From NCBI GenBank assembly GCA_026702615.1, contig JAPPBY010000033.1:223100-287099 (forward strand): a stretch of 64,000 nucleotides of DNA. The letters are read 5' to 3'. Numbering within the stretch: the first letter of the stretch is position 1; each line of letters opens with the position of its first letter. This stretch comes from Chloroflexota bacterium. Lineage in GTDB: Bacteria > Chloroflexota > Dehalococcoidia > Tepidiformales > Tepidiformaceae. Of this stretch, positions 24,771 through 33,199 are shown one piece after another. The position numbers and the translations under genes were made by a program. Under the pieces are notes generated by a model. It was not told where the DNA came from. It ran no database searches and worked only from the letters and a program-made list of their open reading frames with translations.

Positions 24771-26096
24771 ATGGTGCTCGAGAACCGCCCCGCCCCAACG
24801 CCAACGGGGCGAACCGAAGAGCCCGACATGGGGACGGGCCTTATCGACACAGAACGGTACACATCCCCCGAGTTCGCGAAGCTCGAGTGGGAGCGGATGT
24901 GGACGAAGGTCTGGCTGAACGCGGGACCGCTCTCCGACATCCCCGAGGTGGGCGACAACTTCGTCCACGAGATCGGGCGGGAGTCGTTCATCTTCATCCG
25001 CACGTCCGAGGACGAGGTGAAGGGCTACTACAACATCTGCCCGCACCGCGGCAGCCGCATTCGCCCGAGCGTGGGCATGGGCCACGCGGAGCAGCTGCAG
25101 TGCCCCTTCCACCTCTGGACGTTCGACATCGAGGGCCAGCTGAACACGGTTCCCGACCGGCAGCACTTCGTGAACGGCATTCCCGAGGACAAGCAGCACC
25201 TGACCGAGGTTCGCGTGGAGACATGGGCCGGCTGGGTCTGGTTCAACATGGACGACGAGGCGGAGTCGCTGCACGAGTACCTGGGCGTGATGCCCTCGCA
25301 CCTCGACCCGTACCGGCTGGACCAGTACCACGTGGTGGACGACTACGTGCTGGAGTGGTCGTGCAACTGGAAGTTCGCGGTGGACCAGTTCGCCGAGATC
25401 TACCACCTGCCGGCGCTGCACCCGCAGCTGCTGGAGTACTTCGACCACCTGGCGACGCCGCTGGACGTGTACGACGAGGGCAAGCACAGCCGCCAGCTGA
25501 TCCGCATGGGCCTGCCCGATCCGAGCTGGACGGACGACCTGGCGCAGCGCTTCGGCTACGAGAACCAGGACGAGCTGACCCGCCAGCAGCGCCAGAACCT
25601 GGAGGACTGCGGGGTCGATCCGGACACGTTCGACGGAAAGTCGCGCGACTTGCCGCCGTTCCTGGCACAGGCCCGCCGCGAGTGGGGGAAGCGGATCGGC
25701 ATGGACATGGACCTGCTGGTCGATGAGCAGCTGGTGGACAACTTCCACTACATGATCTTCCCGAACCTGACGTTCAACTTCACCTACGGGTCGTTCCTGT
25801 TCTTCCGACCGCGGCCGCATCCGACGGACCCGAACAAGTGCTACTGGGACTACCAGGTGTACGCGCGGGTGCCCGAGGGGGCGCCGCCGCCGCGACGCCC
25901 GGCAACGGTATACGGAACGGCGCGGAACCATCCGGAGCTGTTCGAGGCGCTGGAGCAGGACATGGCGCAGGCGCAGATCGTGCAGGAGTCGTACCACTCC
26001 AAGGGGTTCAGCGGCATCCTGCTGAACAGCGAGGAGCGGCGCATCCGGGCGATGCACTACGCGCTGGATAACTACCTCTACGGTCCCGACCGCTAG
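24771..26096 (+). CDS. Rieske (2Fe-2S) ring-hydroxylating oxygenase alpha-type subunit
   Basis: The protein has 441 aa; the ATG at 24771 is preferred to 24732 because of the adjacent GGGAGGG and the match to the sister gene. Cluster ligands are Cys90-x-His92 and Cys111-x2-His114, again with 'CPFHLW' rather than 'HGW'. The iron site in 'NWKFAVDQFAEIYHLPALH' gives His212 and His217. It is a paralog of 17676-19004. It heads a plus-strand operon with a 172-aa helical protein and two CoA-transferases, so its product is probably handled as a CoA ester. No reductase partner is nearby. Confidence 0.92.
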   Translation: MVLENRPAPTPTGRTEEPDMGTGLIDTERYTSPEFAKLEWERMWTKVWLNAGPLSDIPEVGDNFVHEIGRESFIFIRTSEDEVKGYYNICPHRGSRIRPSVGMGHAEQLQCPFHLWTFDIEGQLNTVPDRQHFVNGIPEDKQHLTEVRVETWAGWVWFNMDDEAESLHEYLGVMPSHLDPYRLDQYHVVDDYVLEWSCNWKFAVDQFAEIYHLPALHPQLLEYFDHLATPLDVYDEGKHSRQLIRMGLPDPSWTDDLAQRFGYENQDELTRQQRQNLEDCGVDPDTFDGKSRDLPPFLAQARREWGKRIGMDMDLLVDEQLVDNFHYMIFPNLTFNFTYGSFLFFRPRPHPTDPNKCYWDYQVYARVPEGAPPPRRPATVYGTARNHPELFEALEQDMAQAQIVQESYHSKGFSGILLNSEERRIRAMHYALDNYLYGPDR

Positions 26097-26137
26097 GCGG
26101 TCCGGAGACAGTCGACCCCAAAAGGAGACGAGGGCAG

Positions 26138-26656
26138 ATGGCACATCCAACGGACGCAACGGCGCCGGCCGCCGGCATGGTCAACATCCTCAGCGTGATC
26201 CGGCGCTACCGGCTGCGGGACTTCCCGCGACGGTTCAGCCCGGACGACCTGCACCACGTGGGGATCCCCTTCATCGACGTGGACCGCACGATGCACGCCC
26301 TGAAGCTGCTGGACCTGCTGACGCCCAACGAGACGCCGACCGAGCGGTTCCAGAAGATCCAGGACTGCGAGTCGGAGGAGGAGTACCACGCGGCGCTCGA
26401 GGAGCTGCTGCGGGACGTCTACGAGCCGGTCTTCGAGATGGTCCCGGACCCGGCAAAGGCGAGCGACATCAAGTTGCGCTCGGTCTTCCGCGAGTACGAG
26501 CCGCCGGAGGAGCGTGAACGCATGATCGCCCTGTTCCGCGCGCTCTGCGCGGAGGCGGGCATGATCGACCAGGCTTCGGGGCTGATCCCGCCGATCCTGG
26601 GTACGTCGTCACGCAACCGGCAGGTGATGCAGCAATACCAGAAGTCGGAATCGTAG
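26138..26656 (+). CDS. Hypothetical protein (DUF5343-like)
   Basis: The protein has 172 aa, is soluble and helical. The run 'SVIRRYRLRDFPRRFSPDDL' is followed by a small winged-helix-like segment ('DRTMHALKLLDLLTPNETPT', 'YHAALEELLRDVYEPVFEMV') that resembles DUF5343 proteins; this is a tentative recognition. It has AAAGGAGACGAGGGC ahead of the ATG and lies 41 bp after the Rieske gene and 9 bp before a CoA-transferase, so it is operon-embedded. It may be a regulator or a structural partner of the oxygenase; there are no metal- or cofactor-binding motifs. Confidence 0.65.
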   Translation: MAHPTDATAPAAGMVNILSVIRRYRLRDFPRRFSPDDLHHVGIPFIDVDRTMHALKLLDLLTPNETPTERFQKIQDCESEEEYHAALEELLRDVYEPVFEMVPDPAKASDIKLRSVFREYEPPEERERMIALFRALCAEAGMIDQASGLIPPILGTSSRNRQVMQQYQKSES

Positions 26657-26665
26657 TCGCAGGCG

Positions 26666-27904
26666 GTGGCGACCGGGGAAGGCGACACGGCTGACGGGGC
26701 CCTGAGCGACCTGCGCGTCGTCGAGTACGCGCAGGGAGTGACAGGGCCGTTCTGCGGGAAGGCGTTCGCCGACCTGGGCGCGGACGTGGTGAAGGTCGAG
26801 CCCCCCGGGGGAGACCGCAGCCGGACACACGGTCCCTTCCCGAACGACGAGCCGCATCCCGAGAAGAGCGGGCGCTTCCTCTACCTGAACACGAACAAGC
26901 GCGGGGTCACCCTCGACATCGAGGACGAGGCGGGTCGGGAGCTGCTGCGCGAGCTGGCGGCGAGCGCCGACATCTTCATCGCCGACCTGCCGCCCACGGC
27001 CTACGGGGAGCTCGGGCTCGACTACGAGACGCTGAGCGCGCGGAACGCGGGCCTGATCATGGTCTGCGCGAGCCCGTTCGGGCTCACGGGGCCGTACCGC
27101 GACTACCAGGGTTCCGCCTTCACGGCCTTCCACATCGGGGGCATGGGGCGGGAGACGCCATACAACGAGATCACGGATTCGGAGGCGTTCCCGCCACTCG
27201 TCGACGGCGGCGACCAGGGCGACTACCTGACGGGCTGGACGGCGGCGATCATGGCGCTGATCGCGGTCTTCCACCGGAGCACGTACGGCACGGGTCAGCT
27301 GCTTGATGTCTCGGCGATGGAGTCGGTGGCGGCGATGACGCGCATGCCCATCGCGAGCATCGGCTACGGACACGAGCCGAAGATCTCGCGGGAGAAGGCG
27401 AACTTCCCCTGGGTGATGCCGTGCAAGGACGGGCACGTCTCCTTCGCGCCGTTCCTGATGGACCACTGGTGGCGCGCGGTCGTCGACATGATGGGCAGCC
27501 CGGACTGGGCCGTGAGCGAAGCGTTCGCGACGACGATGGGTCGGGTCCAGAACGCGGACGTGGTCGAGCCGCTGACGGTCGAGTGGCTGATGGAGCACAC
27601 GAAGCAGGAGATCTACGAGATGGCGCTCACCCGCAACGTAGCCTGCTTCCCGGTGAACACGATGGAAGAGGTGCTCAATTCGCGGCAGTACGCGGCGCGC
27701 GACTTCTTCGTCGACGTGGAGCACCCGGAGGCGGGGACGCAGCGGCAGCCGGGGGCGGCAGGCATTTACTCGAGCACGCCCTGGGCCGTGCGGCGGCCCG
27801 CCCCGCTGCTCGGGGAGCACACGCGGGACGTGGTTTGCGGGGAGCTGGGCCGGTCGGAGGAGGAGCTGGCGGCGTCTGGGGCCACGGGGGAGGCGTCGGG
27901 ATGA
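26666..27904 (+). CDS. CaiB/BaiF CoA-transferase family protein
   Basis: The protein has 412 aa with a GTG start. The N-terminal 'DLRVVEYAQGVTGPFCGKAF', 'LGADVVKVEPPGGDRSR' and 'LNTNKRGVTLD' are family III CoA-transferase hallmarks. The likely catalytic Asp lies in 'LVDGGDQGDYLTGW'. It moves CoA between carboxylates, or acts as an acyl-CoA epimerase. It overlaps the next CoA-transferase by ATGA. Two different CaiB-type subunits encoded in tandem often form heteromers, for example succinyl-CoA:benzylsuccinate-type enzymes. Confidence 0.92.
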   Translation: MATGEGDTADGALSDLRVVEYAQGVTGPFCGKAFADLGADVVKVEPPGGDRSRTHGPFPNDEPHPEKSGRFLYLNTNKRGVTLDIEDEAGRELLRELAASADIFIADLPPTAYGELGLDYETLSARNAGLIMVCASPFGLTGPYRDYQGSAFTAFHIGGMGRETPYNEITDSEAFPPLVDGGDQGDYLTGWTAAIMALIAVFHRSTYGTGQLLDVSAMESVAAMTRMPIASIGYGHEPKISREKANFPWVMPCKDGHVSFAPFLMDHWWRAVVDMMGSPDWAVSEAFATTMGRVQNADVVEPLTVEWLMEHTKQEIYEMALTRNVACFPVNTMEEVLNSRQYAARDFFVDVEHPEAGTQRQPGAAGIYSSTPWAVRRPAPLLGEHTRDVVCGELGRSEEELAASGATGEASG

Positions 27905-29118
27905 ACAACCGTCCGCTGGAAGGCGTTCGCGTGGCCGACTTCGGCTGGATCCTGGCGGGGCCGTACGCGACGGCGTGGTTGGGGAGCCTGGGGGCGGAGG
28001 TGATCCGGATCGAGTCGCAGAGCCGGCTCGACTTCCACCGGCAGAACCTGGGAGCGGGGGCGGACGGGGAGCCGGGCATCAACCGCGGGGCGGTGTTCAA
28101 CTCGCTCAACTTCAGCCGCAAGAGCCTGCGGCTGAACCTCTCGACACCGCGCGGCCTCGAGCTGGCAAAGGACCTCGTGCGGCAGAGCGACATCGTGATG
28201 GAGAACTACGCAGCGGGCGTGATGGAGAAGATGGGGCTCGGGTACGAAACGCTGAAGGCGATCAACCCGGGCATCGTCATGATCGCGACCTCGCCGCTGG
28301 GGCAGGTGGGGCCGGACCACGCGGCCACGGGGTGGGGTCCGAACGTGCAGGCGTACGCGGGCCTGCCGCACCTGACGGGCTACGAGGGCGGGGCGCCCTC
28401 GGGGCTGGGCGGCCTCTACCCGGACTTCATGATTGGGACGGTGATGGCGTTCACGGCGCTCTCGGCGCTGCACGCGCGCAACCGCACGGGCGAGGGGCAG
28501 TACGTGGACCTCTCGATGGCGGCCATCGTCTCGACGATGATCCCGGAGGGGATCATGGAGTTCGCCATGAACGGGCGGGAGCCGCCGCGTCCGGGAAACC
28601 GCTCGCCGCAGAAGGCGCCCCGGGGCGTCTACCGCTGCTCCGGCGACGACAAATGGGCCTCTATCGAGGTGGAGAGCGACGAGGCGTGGCAGGGGCTGGC
28701 GAGCGCGATCGGCAGGCCCGAGTGGGTCGGCGACGAGCGCTTCGCGAGCGCGGAGGGGCGGCGCGGCACTCACGATGAGATCGACGCGGCGATCACGGCC
28801 TGGACGCGGGAGCGGTCGCACTACGACGTGATGCACACGCTGCAGGCGGCAGGCGTCGCGGCGACGCCCTGCCTCGACCCACACGAGCTGCTTGAGGACG
28901 AGGGCATGGCCGACCGCGACCTGTACGTGGAGATGGACCACCCCGAGGTGGGTCCCCGCACGATCGCGGGGCTACCGGGACGCTACAGCGACATCGAGAC
29001 GTACGACTACGGTCCGGCGCCGCTCTTCGGGCAGCACAGCGAGGAGGTCTGCACGGGCCTGCTGGGGCTGAGCACGGAGGAGTACGAGCAGCTGGTGGCG
29101 GAAGAGGTCATCTGGTAG
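27901..29118 (+). CDS. CaiB/BaiF CoA-transferase family protein, second copy
   Basis: The protein has 405 aa, starting at the ATG in the ATGA overlap with the previous gene. Hallmarks are 'GVRVADFGWILAGPYATAWL', 'LGAEVIRIE', 'NFSRKSLRLNL' and the probable nucleophile Asp in 'LYPDFMIGTVMAF'. It is clearly diverged from its neighbour, so the two are likely complementary subunits rather than a recent duplication. It ends the Rieske operon and overlaps the convergent 29108 gene by 11 bp. Confidence 0.92.
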   Translation: MNNRPLEGVRVADFGWILAGPYATAWLGSLGAEVIRIESQSRLDFHRQNLGAGADGEPGINRGAVFNSLNFSRKSLRLNLSTPRGLELAKDLVRQSDIVMENYAAGVMEKMGLGYETLKAINPGIVMIATSPLGQVGPDHAATGWGPNVQAYAGLPHLTGYEGGAPSGLGGLYPDFMIGTVMAFTALSALHARNRTGEGQYVDLSMAAIVSTMIPEGIMEFAMNGREPPRPGNRSPQKAPRGVYRCSGDDKWASIEVESDEAWQGLASAIGRPEWVGDERFASAEGRRGTHDEIDAAITAWTRERSHYDVMHTLQAAGVAATPCLDPHELLEDEGMADRDLYVEMDHPEVGPRTIAGLPGRYSDIETYDYGPAPLFGQHSEEVCTGLLGLSTEEYEQLVAEEVIW

Positions 29119-29557
29119 GTCGAGTCAGGATGGCAGCGACGGAACCGTACTCCTCCCCTTCGAGGGCCCGTAACGGATGGACGATGTCCCACTGTGTTCC
29201 CAGCTTGCTGGCCCAGCGACCGTCCTCTCGCTGAACCGCGATGTGCAACGTGCGGGCGCCCTTCGCGAACAGCGCCACCTTTGAACTGCCTTCGACAGAC
29301 TCCTCGCCATCGGCAACGGTGAAGCCCAGGGTGGCCAGCATGCCTGCAAAGGCTTCCACAGTCTCAGCGGGTGAAGCATCGGCGGGCCAGTAGGCACCTG
29401 AGGCAGGAAGGCGGAGGGGCCACCACCAGCGGTGGACTTCGCCCAGGGCGAACGCAACGCAGTTGTAGGTCGCGTCCTGCGGACTCGCAATCTCCCAAGC
29501 CACACCCGAGAGGCCGGGGAACACGAGCTCCAGCTCTTCCTCAGGCAGTGGCTGCAC
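29108..29557 (-). CDS. Hypothetical protein (DUF7689-like) with Cys/His papain-like pattern
   Basis: The protein has 149 aa. It contains 'YNCVAFALGEVHRWWWP', then 'LHIAVQREDGRWASKLG' and 'DIVHPLRALEGEEYGSV'. An 'NC..FA' Cys followed by 'H.A.Q...G.W.SK.G' is a recurrent family pattern, and the Cys-then-His order is like NlpC/P60 or papain-like folds, so a thiol hydrolase activity is conceivable. The family name is from memory. It overlaps the end of its partner gene by 17 bp on the same strand. Confidence 0.7.
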   Translation of the reverse strand: MQPLPEEELELVFPGLSGVAWEIASPQDATYNCVAFALGEVHRWWWPLRLPASGAYWPADASPAETVEAFAGMLATLGFTVADGEESVEGSSKVALFAKGARTLHIAVQREDGRWASKLGTQWDIVHPLRALEGEEYGSVAAILTRPTR

Positions 29558-29873
29558 GGAGCGGGATCAGTCCCTTGGCGCGACCCCAGCGCAGCCAGGC
29601 GTTCGCCATTGCCTCGACCTTGCCCGCTTCATCCGGATCAACAGGATCTTCGCCCGAGATAGCGCCAAGCGCCCAGAACCAATGCTCGGTCTGCCTGCCC
29701 AGGCGGTCGAGAATGAACGGAAGGGCTTCCGGACCCATGCCGATGATCTGCTGATAGGCAGGGTGCATCGCTATCTCAGTCGAAGACGACTGGAAGCGGG
29801 TTTCGTGTGCCCACTCATCGGCAAGCGCATCGAAACGCGCGCGGAGGGCCTTCCGTTCCTGTTGCGTCATCAC
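29541..29873 (-). CDS. Small helical partner protein of the DUF7689-like gene
   Basis: The protein has 110 aa. The core 'HPAYQQIIGMGPEALPFILD', 'TEHWFWALGAISGEDPVDP' and 'MANAWLRWGRAKG' is a pattern I have seen in short HEAT-like proteins encoded beside the DUF7689-type family. The start is GTG at 29873 or the adjoining ATG at 29870, with AGAGG just before. The two genes overlap and look like an accessory pair of the toxin-antitoxin or regulator-effector type. Their codon use is less GC-biased than the surrounding metabolic genes. Confidence 0.7.
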   Translation of the reverse strand: MMTQQERKALRARFDALADEWAHETRFQSSSTEIAMHPAYQQIIGMGPEALPFILDRLGRQTEHWFWALGAISGEDPVDPDEAGKVEAMANAWLRWGRAKGLIPLRAATA

Positions 29874-29904
29874 GTGACCTCTGCCTGCGACAACTACAAA
29901 TAGT

Positions 29905-30675
29905 CTAGCGCCCCGTGAACTCCGGCGGGCGGCGCTCGACGAAGGCCTTGCGGGCTTCGGCGGCGTCCTCGGTCTTCGTGAGGATGGCGGTGCGGGTCTG
30001 CTCGAAACGGTAGCCGTTCTTCACGTCCATGTTCTCGATCATGTGAAGGCTCTCCTTGGCGAGCCGGATGCCGAGGGGCATCTTGGACGCGATCAGGCGG
30101 GCGTCCTCCATGGCGGCCTCCATGAGCTGGTCGTGAGGCACGACCTTCACGACCATGCCGAGCTCAAGCGCCTCGTGCGCACTGAGGCGTTCGGCGGTGT
30201 AGTGGAGGCGGCGCACCAGGCCCCAGTTGGTCAGGAGCCGCATGAAGTGGCGGGCGCCGCCGAGCAGGCCGACATCGATCTCGGGGAGACCGAAGGTCGC
30301 CTTCTCCGAGGCGATGAGGTAGTCGCAGGAGGCGGCGAGGGCGAGGCCGCCGCCGAGGGCGGGGCCGTTGATGGCGCCGATGACGGGCACGGCGCACTCC
30401 TGGATCGAGTAGAGCATCTCGCGCATGCGGCGGTTGCCGGTGCCGCTGGGGGGCGGGGGCGCGTCGGGGTCGCGGTTCGCGCGGGCCTTGATGTCGGCGC
30501 CCGCGCAGAAGGCACGGTCGCCGGTGGCCGTGAGCACGGCCACGCGCACGTCGAGGTTGTCGGAAAGGGAATCGAAGATGCCCATGACGTCCCAGTCGGG
30601 CGCGAGGGCGTTCACCGGGGGGTTGTCCAGCGTCACGACGGCGATGTGGTCCTTGATGTCGACGGAAATGGGCAT
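29905..30675 (-). CDS. Enoyl-CoA hydratase/isomerase family protein
   Basis: The protein has 256 aa with a crotonase fold. Oxyanion-hole segments are 'AFCAGADIKA' and 'INGPALGGGLALA'; 'FGLPEIDVGLLGG' contains the conserved Glu132. The second catalytic Glu of classical hydratases is not evident, so hydratase activity is not assured; related enzymes are isomerases, hydrolases or decarboxylases. It is 24 bp downstream of an LLM oxidoreductase and probably co-transcribed with it. The ribosome-binding site is AGGAGC. Confidence 0.9.
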   Translation of the reverse strand: MPISVDIKDHIAVVTLDNPPVNALAPDWDVMGIFDSLSDNLDVRVAVLTATGDRAFCAGADIKARANRDPDAPPPPSGTGNRRMREMLYSIQECAVPVIGAINGPALGGGLALAASCDYLIASEKATFGLPEIDVGLLGGARHFMRLLTNWGLVRRLHYTAERLSAHEALELGMVVKVVPHDQLMEAAMEDARLIASKMPLGIRLAKESLHMIENMDVKNGYRFEQTRTAILTKTEDAAEARKAFVERRPPEFTGR

Positions 30676-30699
30676 GTCGTGCTCCTGCGAGGCGGGGGG

Positions 30700-31623
30700 C
30701 TAGGCCCCTTCGAAGGCGGCCTTGATGCGGGCGTACTTCTTGAGCTGCGGGATGACGTCGGTGGGCGTGCCGATGTGAAGCCACATGATGAGCCGGTCGA
30801 AGCCCATCTCGATGAGGCTCTCGGCGTGCTTCTCGTCGGTGACCGGGCCGAGCACGTTGAGGTCGATGGTGTCCATCGAGCGGCCCTTCTCGTCGGCGAT
30901 GCGGCGGATGCGCTCGATGCCCTCACGGAGCATGTCGGGCGTCCCGGGGGGAGCGAGCCAGCCGTCGCAGTACTCGACCACGCGGCGGTGGGCGGGCTTC
31001 GAGTTCGTGCCGAGGAGGAAGGGCGGGCCGCCACGCCGCATCGGCTTCATGTCCATCCAGCACTTGTCGAAGTCGACGAACTCGCCGTGGTACTCGCACT
31101 CCTTCTTCGTCCAGAGCACGCGCATGGCCTCGATGCGTTCGCGCGCGATCTGCCAGCGGTGCTCGAAGGGGATGCCGTGGTCTGCCATCTCGTCGGGGAA
31201 CCAGCCGCCGCCGAAGCCGATCGAGAGGCGTCCTTGCGAGATGCGGTCGAGGGACGCGAGCTCGCGGGCGAAGGTGATGACGTCGTGCTGGTTGATGAGC
31301 GAGATGGCCGTGCCGAAGTTGAGCTCGCTGGTGACGGCGGCAGCGTTGGCGATGGCAATGAAGGGGTCGTAGAGGCTGATGTACTCCTCGGCGAAGGTGA
31401 ACGTGTCGGAATCAGAGGGGCGGCCGTAGGGGCGGATGCCCTCGCGGTTGAGGGTGACGGTTCCGTAGCGGTCGGGGGGCTCGCCATTCCAGCGGCGCAT
31501 GGGGATGTGGGTGTGCTCGGGGAAGTAGAGTGACTCGAAGCCGAGGTCCTCGGCAGCGATCGCGAGCTCCGCGGGCTGCATCGTGTTTGCCGTGCAGAAC
31601 ATGAACACACCGAAGTTGACCAC
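30700..31623 (-). CDS. LLM-class F420-dependent oxidoreductase
   Basis: The start is GTG at 31623, immediately after AGGAGG-TATTCG (307 aa); the open frame goes further but has no similarity. It contains 'VVNFGVFMFCTANTMQPAEL', 'LGFESLYFPEHTHIP', 'GRLSIGFGGGWFPDEMADHG' and 'PPFLLGTNSKPAHRRVVEYC', the pattern of the TIGR03619-type F420 subgroup. It probably oxidises a substrate whose product goes to the enoyl-CoA hydratase-like enzyme. It is divergent from a SnoaL-like gene across 171 bp with no clear promoter hexamers. Confidence 0.88.
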   Translation of the reverse strand: MVNFGVFMFCTANTMQPAELAIAAEDLGFESLYFPEHTHIPMRRWNGEPPDRYGTVTLNREGIRPYGRPSDSDTFTFAEEYISLYDPFIAIANAAAVTSELNFGTAISLINQHDVITFARELASLDRISQGRLSIGFGGGWFPDEMADHGIPFEHRWQIARERIEAMRVLWTKKECEYHGEFVDFDKCWMDMKPMRRGGPPFLLGTNSKPAHRRVVEYCDGWLAPPGTPDMLREGIERIRRIADEKGRSMDTIDLNVLGPVTDEKHAESLIEMGFDRLIMWLHIGTPTDVIPQLKKYARIKAAFEGA

Positions 31624-31794
31624 CGAATACCTCCTGCGCCACCGGACGCCGTCGCGTGCTCGACCCGACCGGCTCCGGCGAACCTTACAGCACAGCCGGT
31701 TCGATTGACGGGCGGGGGGCGACCTGCGAGCATCGCGCTCCCCGGCGGGGACAGTCCGGTCTCTGCCGAAGCAGCATGACGAAAGAGGCAAGGA

Positions 31795-32169
31795 ATGCTC
31801 TCAGCGGAAGACAGACTGGCGATCATGGACCTGAGTGCGAGGTACTGCCACGCGACGGATTCGCACAACGCGGAGGCGTGGGCGGACACCTTCACAGCGG
31901 ACGGTGCGATCGAGGCGCCGCAGGGGGTCTCGCAGGGCCGGGACGCCCTCATCCAGTTTTCCCAGGGTGTGAACACGAACATGCCGACGGTGCGGCACCA
32001 CGTGAGCAACCTCGTGATCGACGGCGACGGCGACAGCGCCACGATGAGCTCGTACCTGAACCTGATCAACACGGACGGGAACGCGACCGTCTTCACCGCG
32101 ATGTACGAGGACCAGCTCTCGCGCGTCGACGGCGAGTGGAAGTTCGCTCACCGCAAGATCGTCGTCTAG
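31795..32169 (+). CDS. SnoaL/NTF2-like domain protein
   Basis: The protein has 124 aa. 'EDRLAIMDLSARYCHATDSH', 'FTADGAIEAPQGVSQGRDAL', 'VRHHVSNLVIDGDGDSATMS' and 'VDGEWKFAHRKIVV' follow the SnoaL_4 strand order. It is the third such protein in the window, each next to oxygenase or F420 genes. AAGGA at 31788 serves as ribosome-binding site. The role is a cyclase/isomerase/dehydratase-like one by fold only. An LLM oxidoreductase gene follows 76 bp later. Confidence 0.85.
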   Translation: MLSAEDRLAIMDLSARYCHATDSHNAEAWADTFTADGAIEAPQGVSQGRDALIQFSQGVNTNMPTVRHHVSNLVIDGDGDSATMSSYLNLINTDGNATVFTAMYEDQLSRVDGEWKFAHRKIVV

Positions 32170-32245
32170 CGCGGGCTCCGGCGGAGCCGGAACCGGCGAT
32201 GACCAGCAGGAACGAAGAACCGCACGAGCGCGCGGGAGGCGGAGC

Positions 32246-33178
32246 ATGGATGTCGGGTTGATGGTCGAGGGCCAGCACGGCCTGAACTGGCAGAACTGGC
32301 GGCGCATGCTCGCGACGGCGGAGCGGCTGGGGTTCCCGACGGTGTTCCGCTCGGACCACTTCTTCATGCTGCCGACGCACCAGCAGGACAGCCTCGACCC
32401 GTACCTCTCGTTCACGCTGGCGGCGGCGGAGACGGAGTCCATCCGCTTCGGTCCGCTGGTGACGCCGATTACGTTCCGTCACCCATCGAACCTGGGGCGC
32501 ATGGCGGCGCAGATCGACCTGCTCAGCGGGGGGCGCTTCGTGATGGGGATCGGCGCGGGCTGGAACGTGGGCGAGCACGCCGCCTACGGGCTCGACTTCC
32601 CACCCACGAAGGAGCGCTTCGACCGGCTCACCGAGGCGATCGAGGTGATGAAGGCGCTCTGGGCGGACGGGCCAGCCTCGTACGAGGGGACCCACTACCG
32701 GCTCGAGGGGGTGAACGCGCTGCCCAAGCCCGAGTCGGGACGGCCACCGATCCTGATCGGTGGCAGCGGGGAGCGGCGGACGCTGCGGCTTGTGGCGGAG
32801 TTCGCGGACGAGTGGAACACGCCCGCCATGCCGCTCGACGACTACCGCCACAAGTGCGAGGTGCTGGAGCGGCACTGCGAGGCGGTGGGGCGCGACCCGG
32901 CCAGCATCAAGCGTTCGATGATGAGCTTCGGCCTGGTGGGGCCGAACGAGGCCGCGATCCAGCGCATCGGGGCCGTGCTCACGAGCAAGGGTCTGGGCGG
33001 GGCCGCCGCCGGGCCCGCAGCGACGGTGGGAGGAACGACGGACGAAGTCATCGACACGCTCGGGCGGCTGGGGGAGATGGGGCTGGACGAGATCGAGTTC
33101 CAGCAGTTCGATTTCGACTCCGACGAGGTGCCTGAGTACCTCGCCGCCGAGGTGGCGGGGCCGGCGCGTAACCTGTAG
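32246..33178 (+). CDS. LLM-class F420-dependent oxidoreductase
   Basis: The protein has 310 aa. Blocks 'TPITFRHPSNLGRMAAQIDL', 'LSGGRFVMGIGAGWNVGEHA' and 'PILIGGSGERRTLRLVAEFA' place it in the TIGR03560-type subgroup with the 4631 gene. The C-terminus is slightly extended ('FQQFDFDSDEVPEYLAAE'). The start has GGAGGCGGAGC before the ATG. It lies in a plus-strand trio with a SnoaL-like gene and an unknown 170-aa gene. Confidence 0.9.
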   Translation: MDVGLMVEGQHGLNWQNWRRMLATAERLGFPTVFRSDHFFMLPTHQQDSLDPYLSFTLAAAETESIRFGPLVTPITFRHPSNLGRMAAQIDLLSGGRFVMGIGAGWNVGEHAAYGLDFPPTKERFDRLTEAIEVMKALWADGPASYEGTHYRLEGVNALPKPESGRPPILIGGSGERRTLRLVAEFADEWNTPAMPLDDYRHKCEVLERHCEAVGRDPASIKRSMMSFGLVGPNEAAIQRIGAVLTSKGLGGAAAGPAATVGGTTDEVIDTLGRLGEMGLDEIEFQQFDFDSDEVPEYLAAEVAGPARNL

Positions 33179-33199
33179 CGCGAAGCGGGGTACGGAACG

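Noticed and set aside
31624..31794. Possible small gene or regulatory RNA between divergent LLM and SnoaL-like genes
   Set aside because: No ribosome-binding site with a plausible ORF and no stable hairpin with a T-tract.
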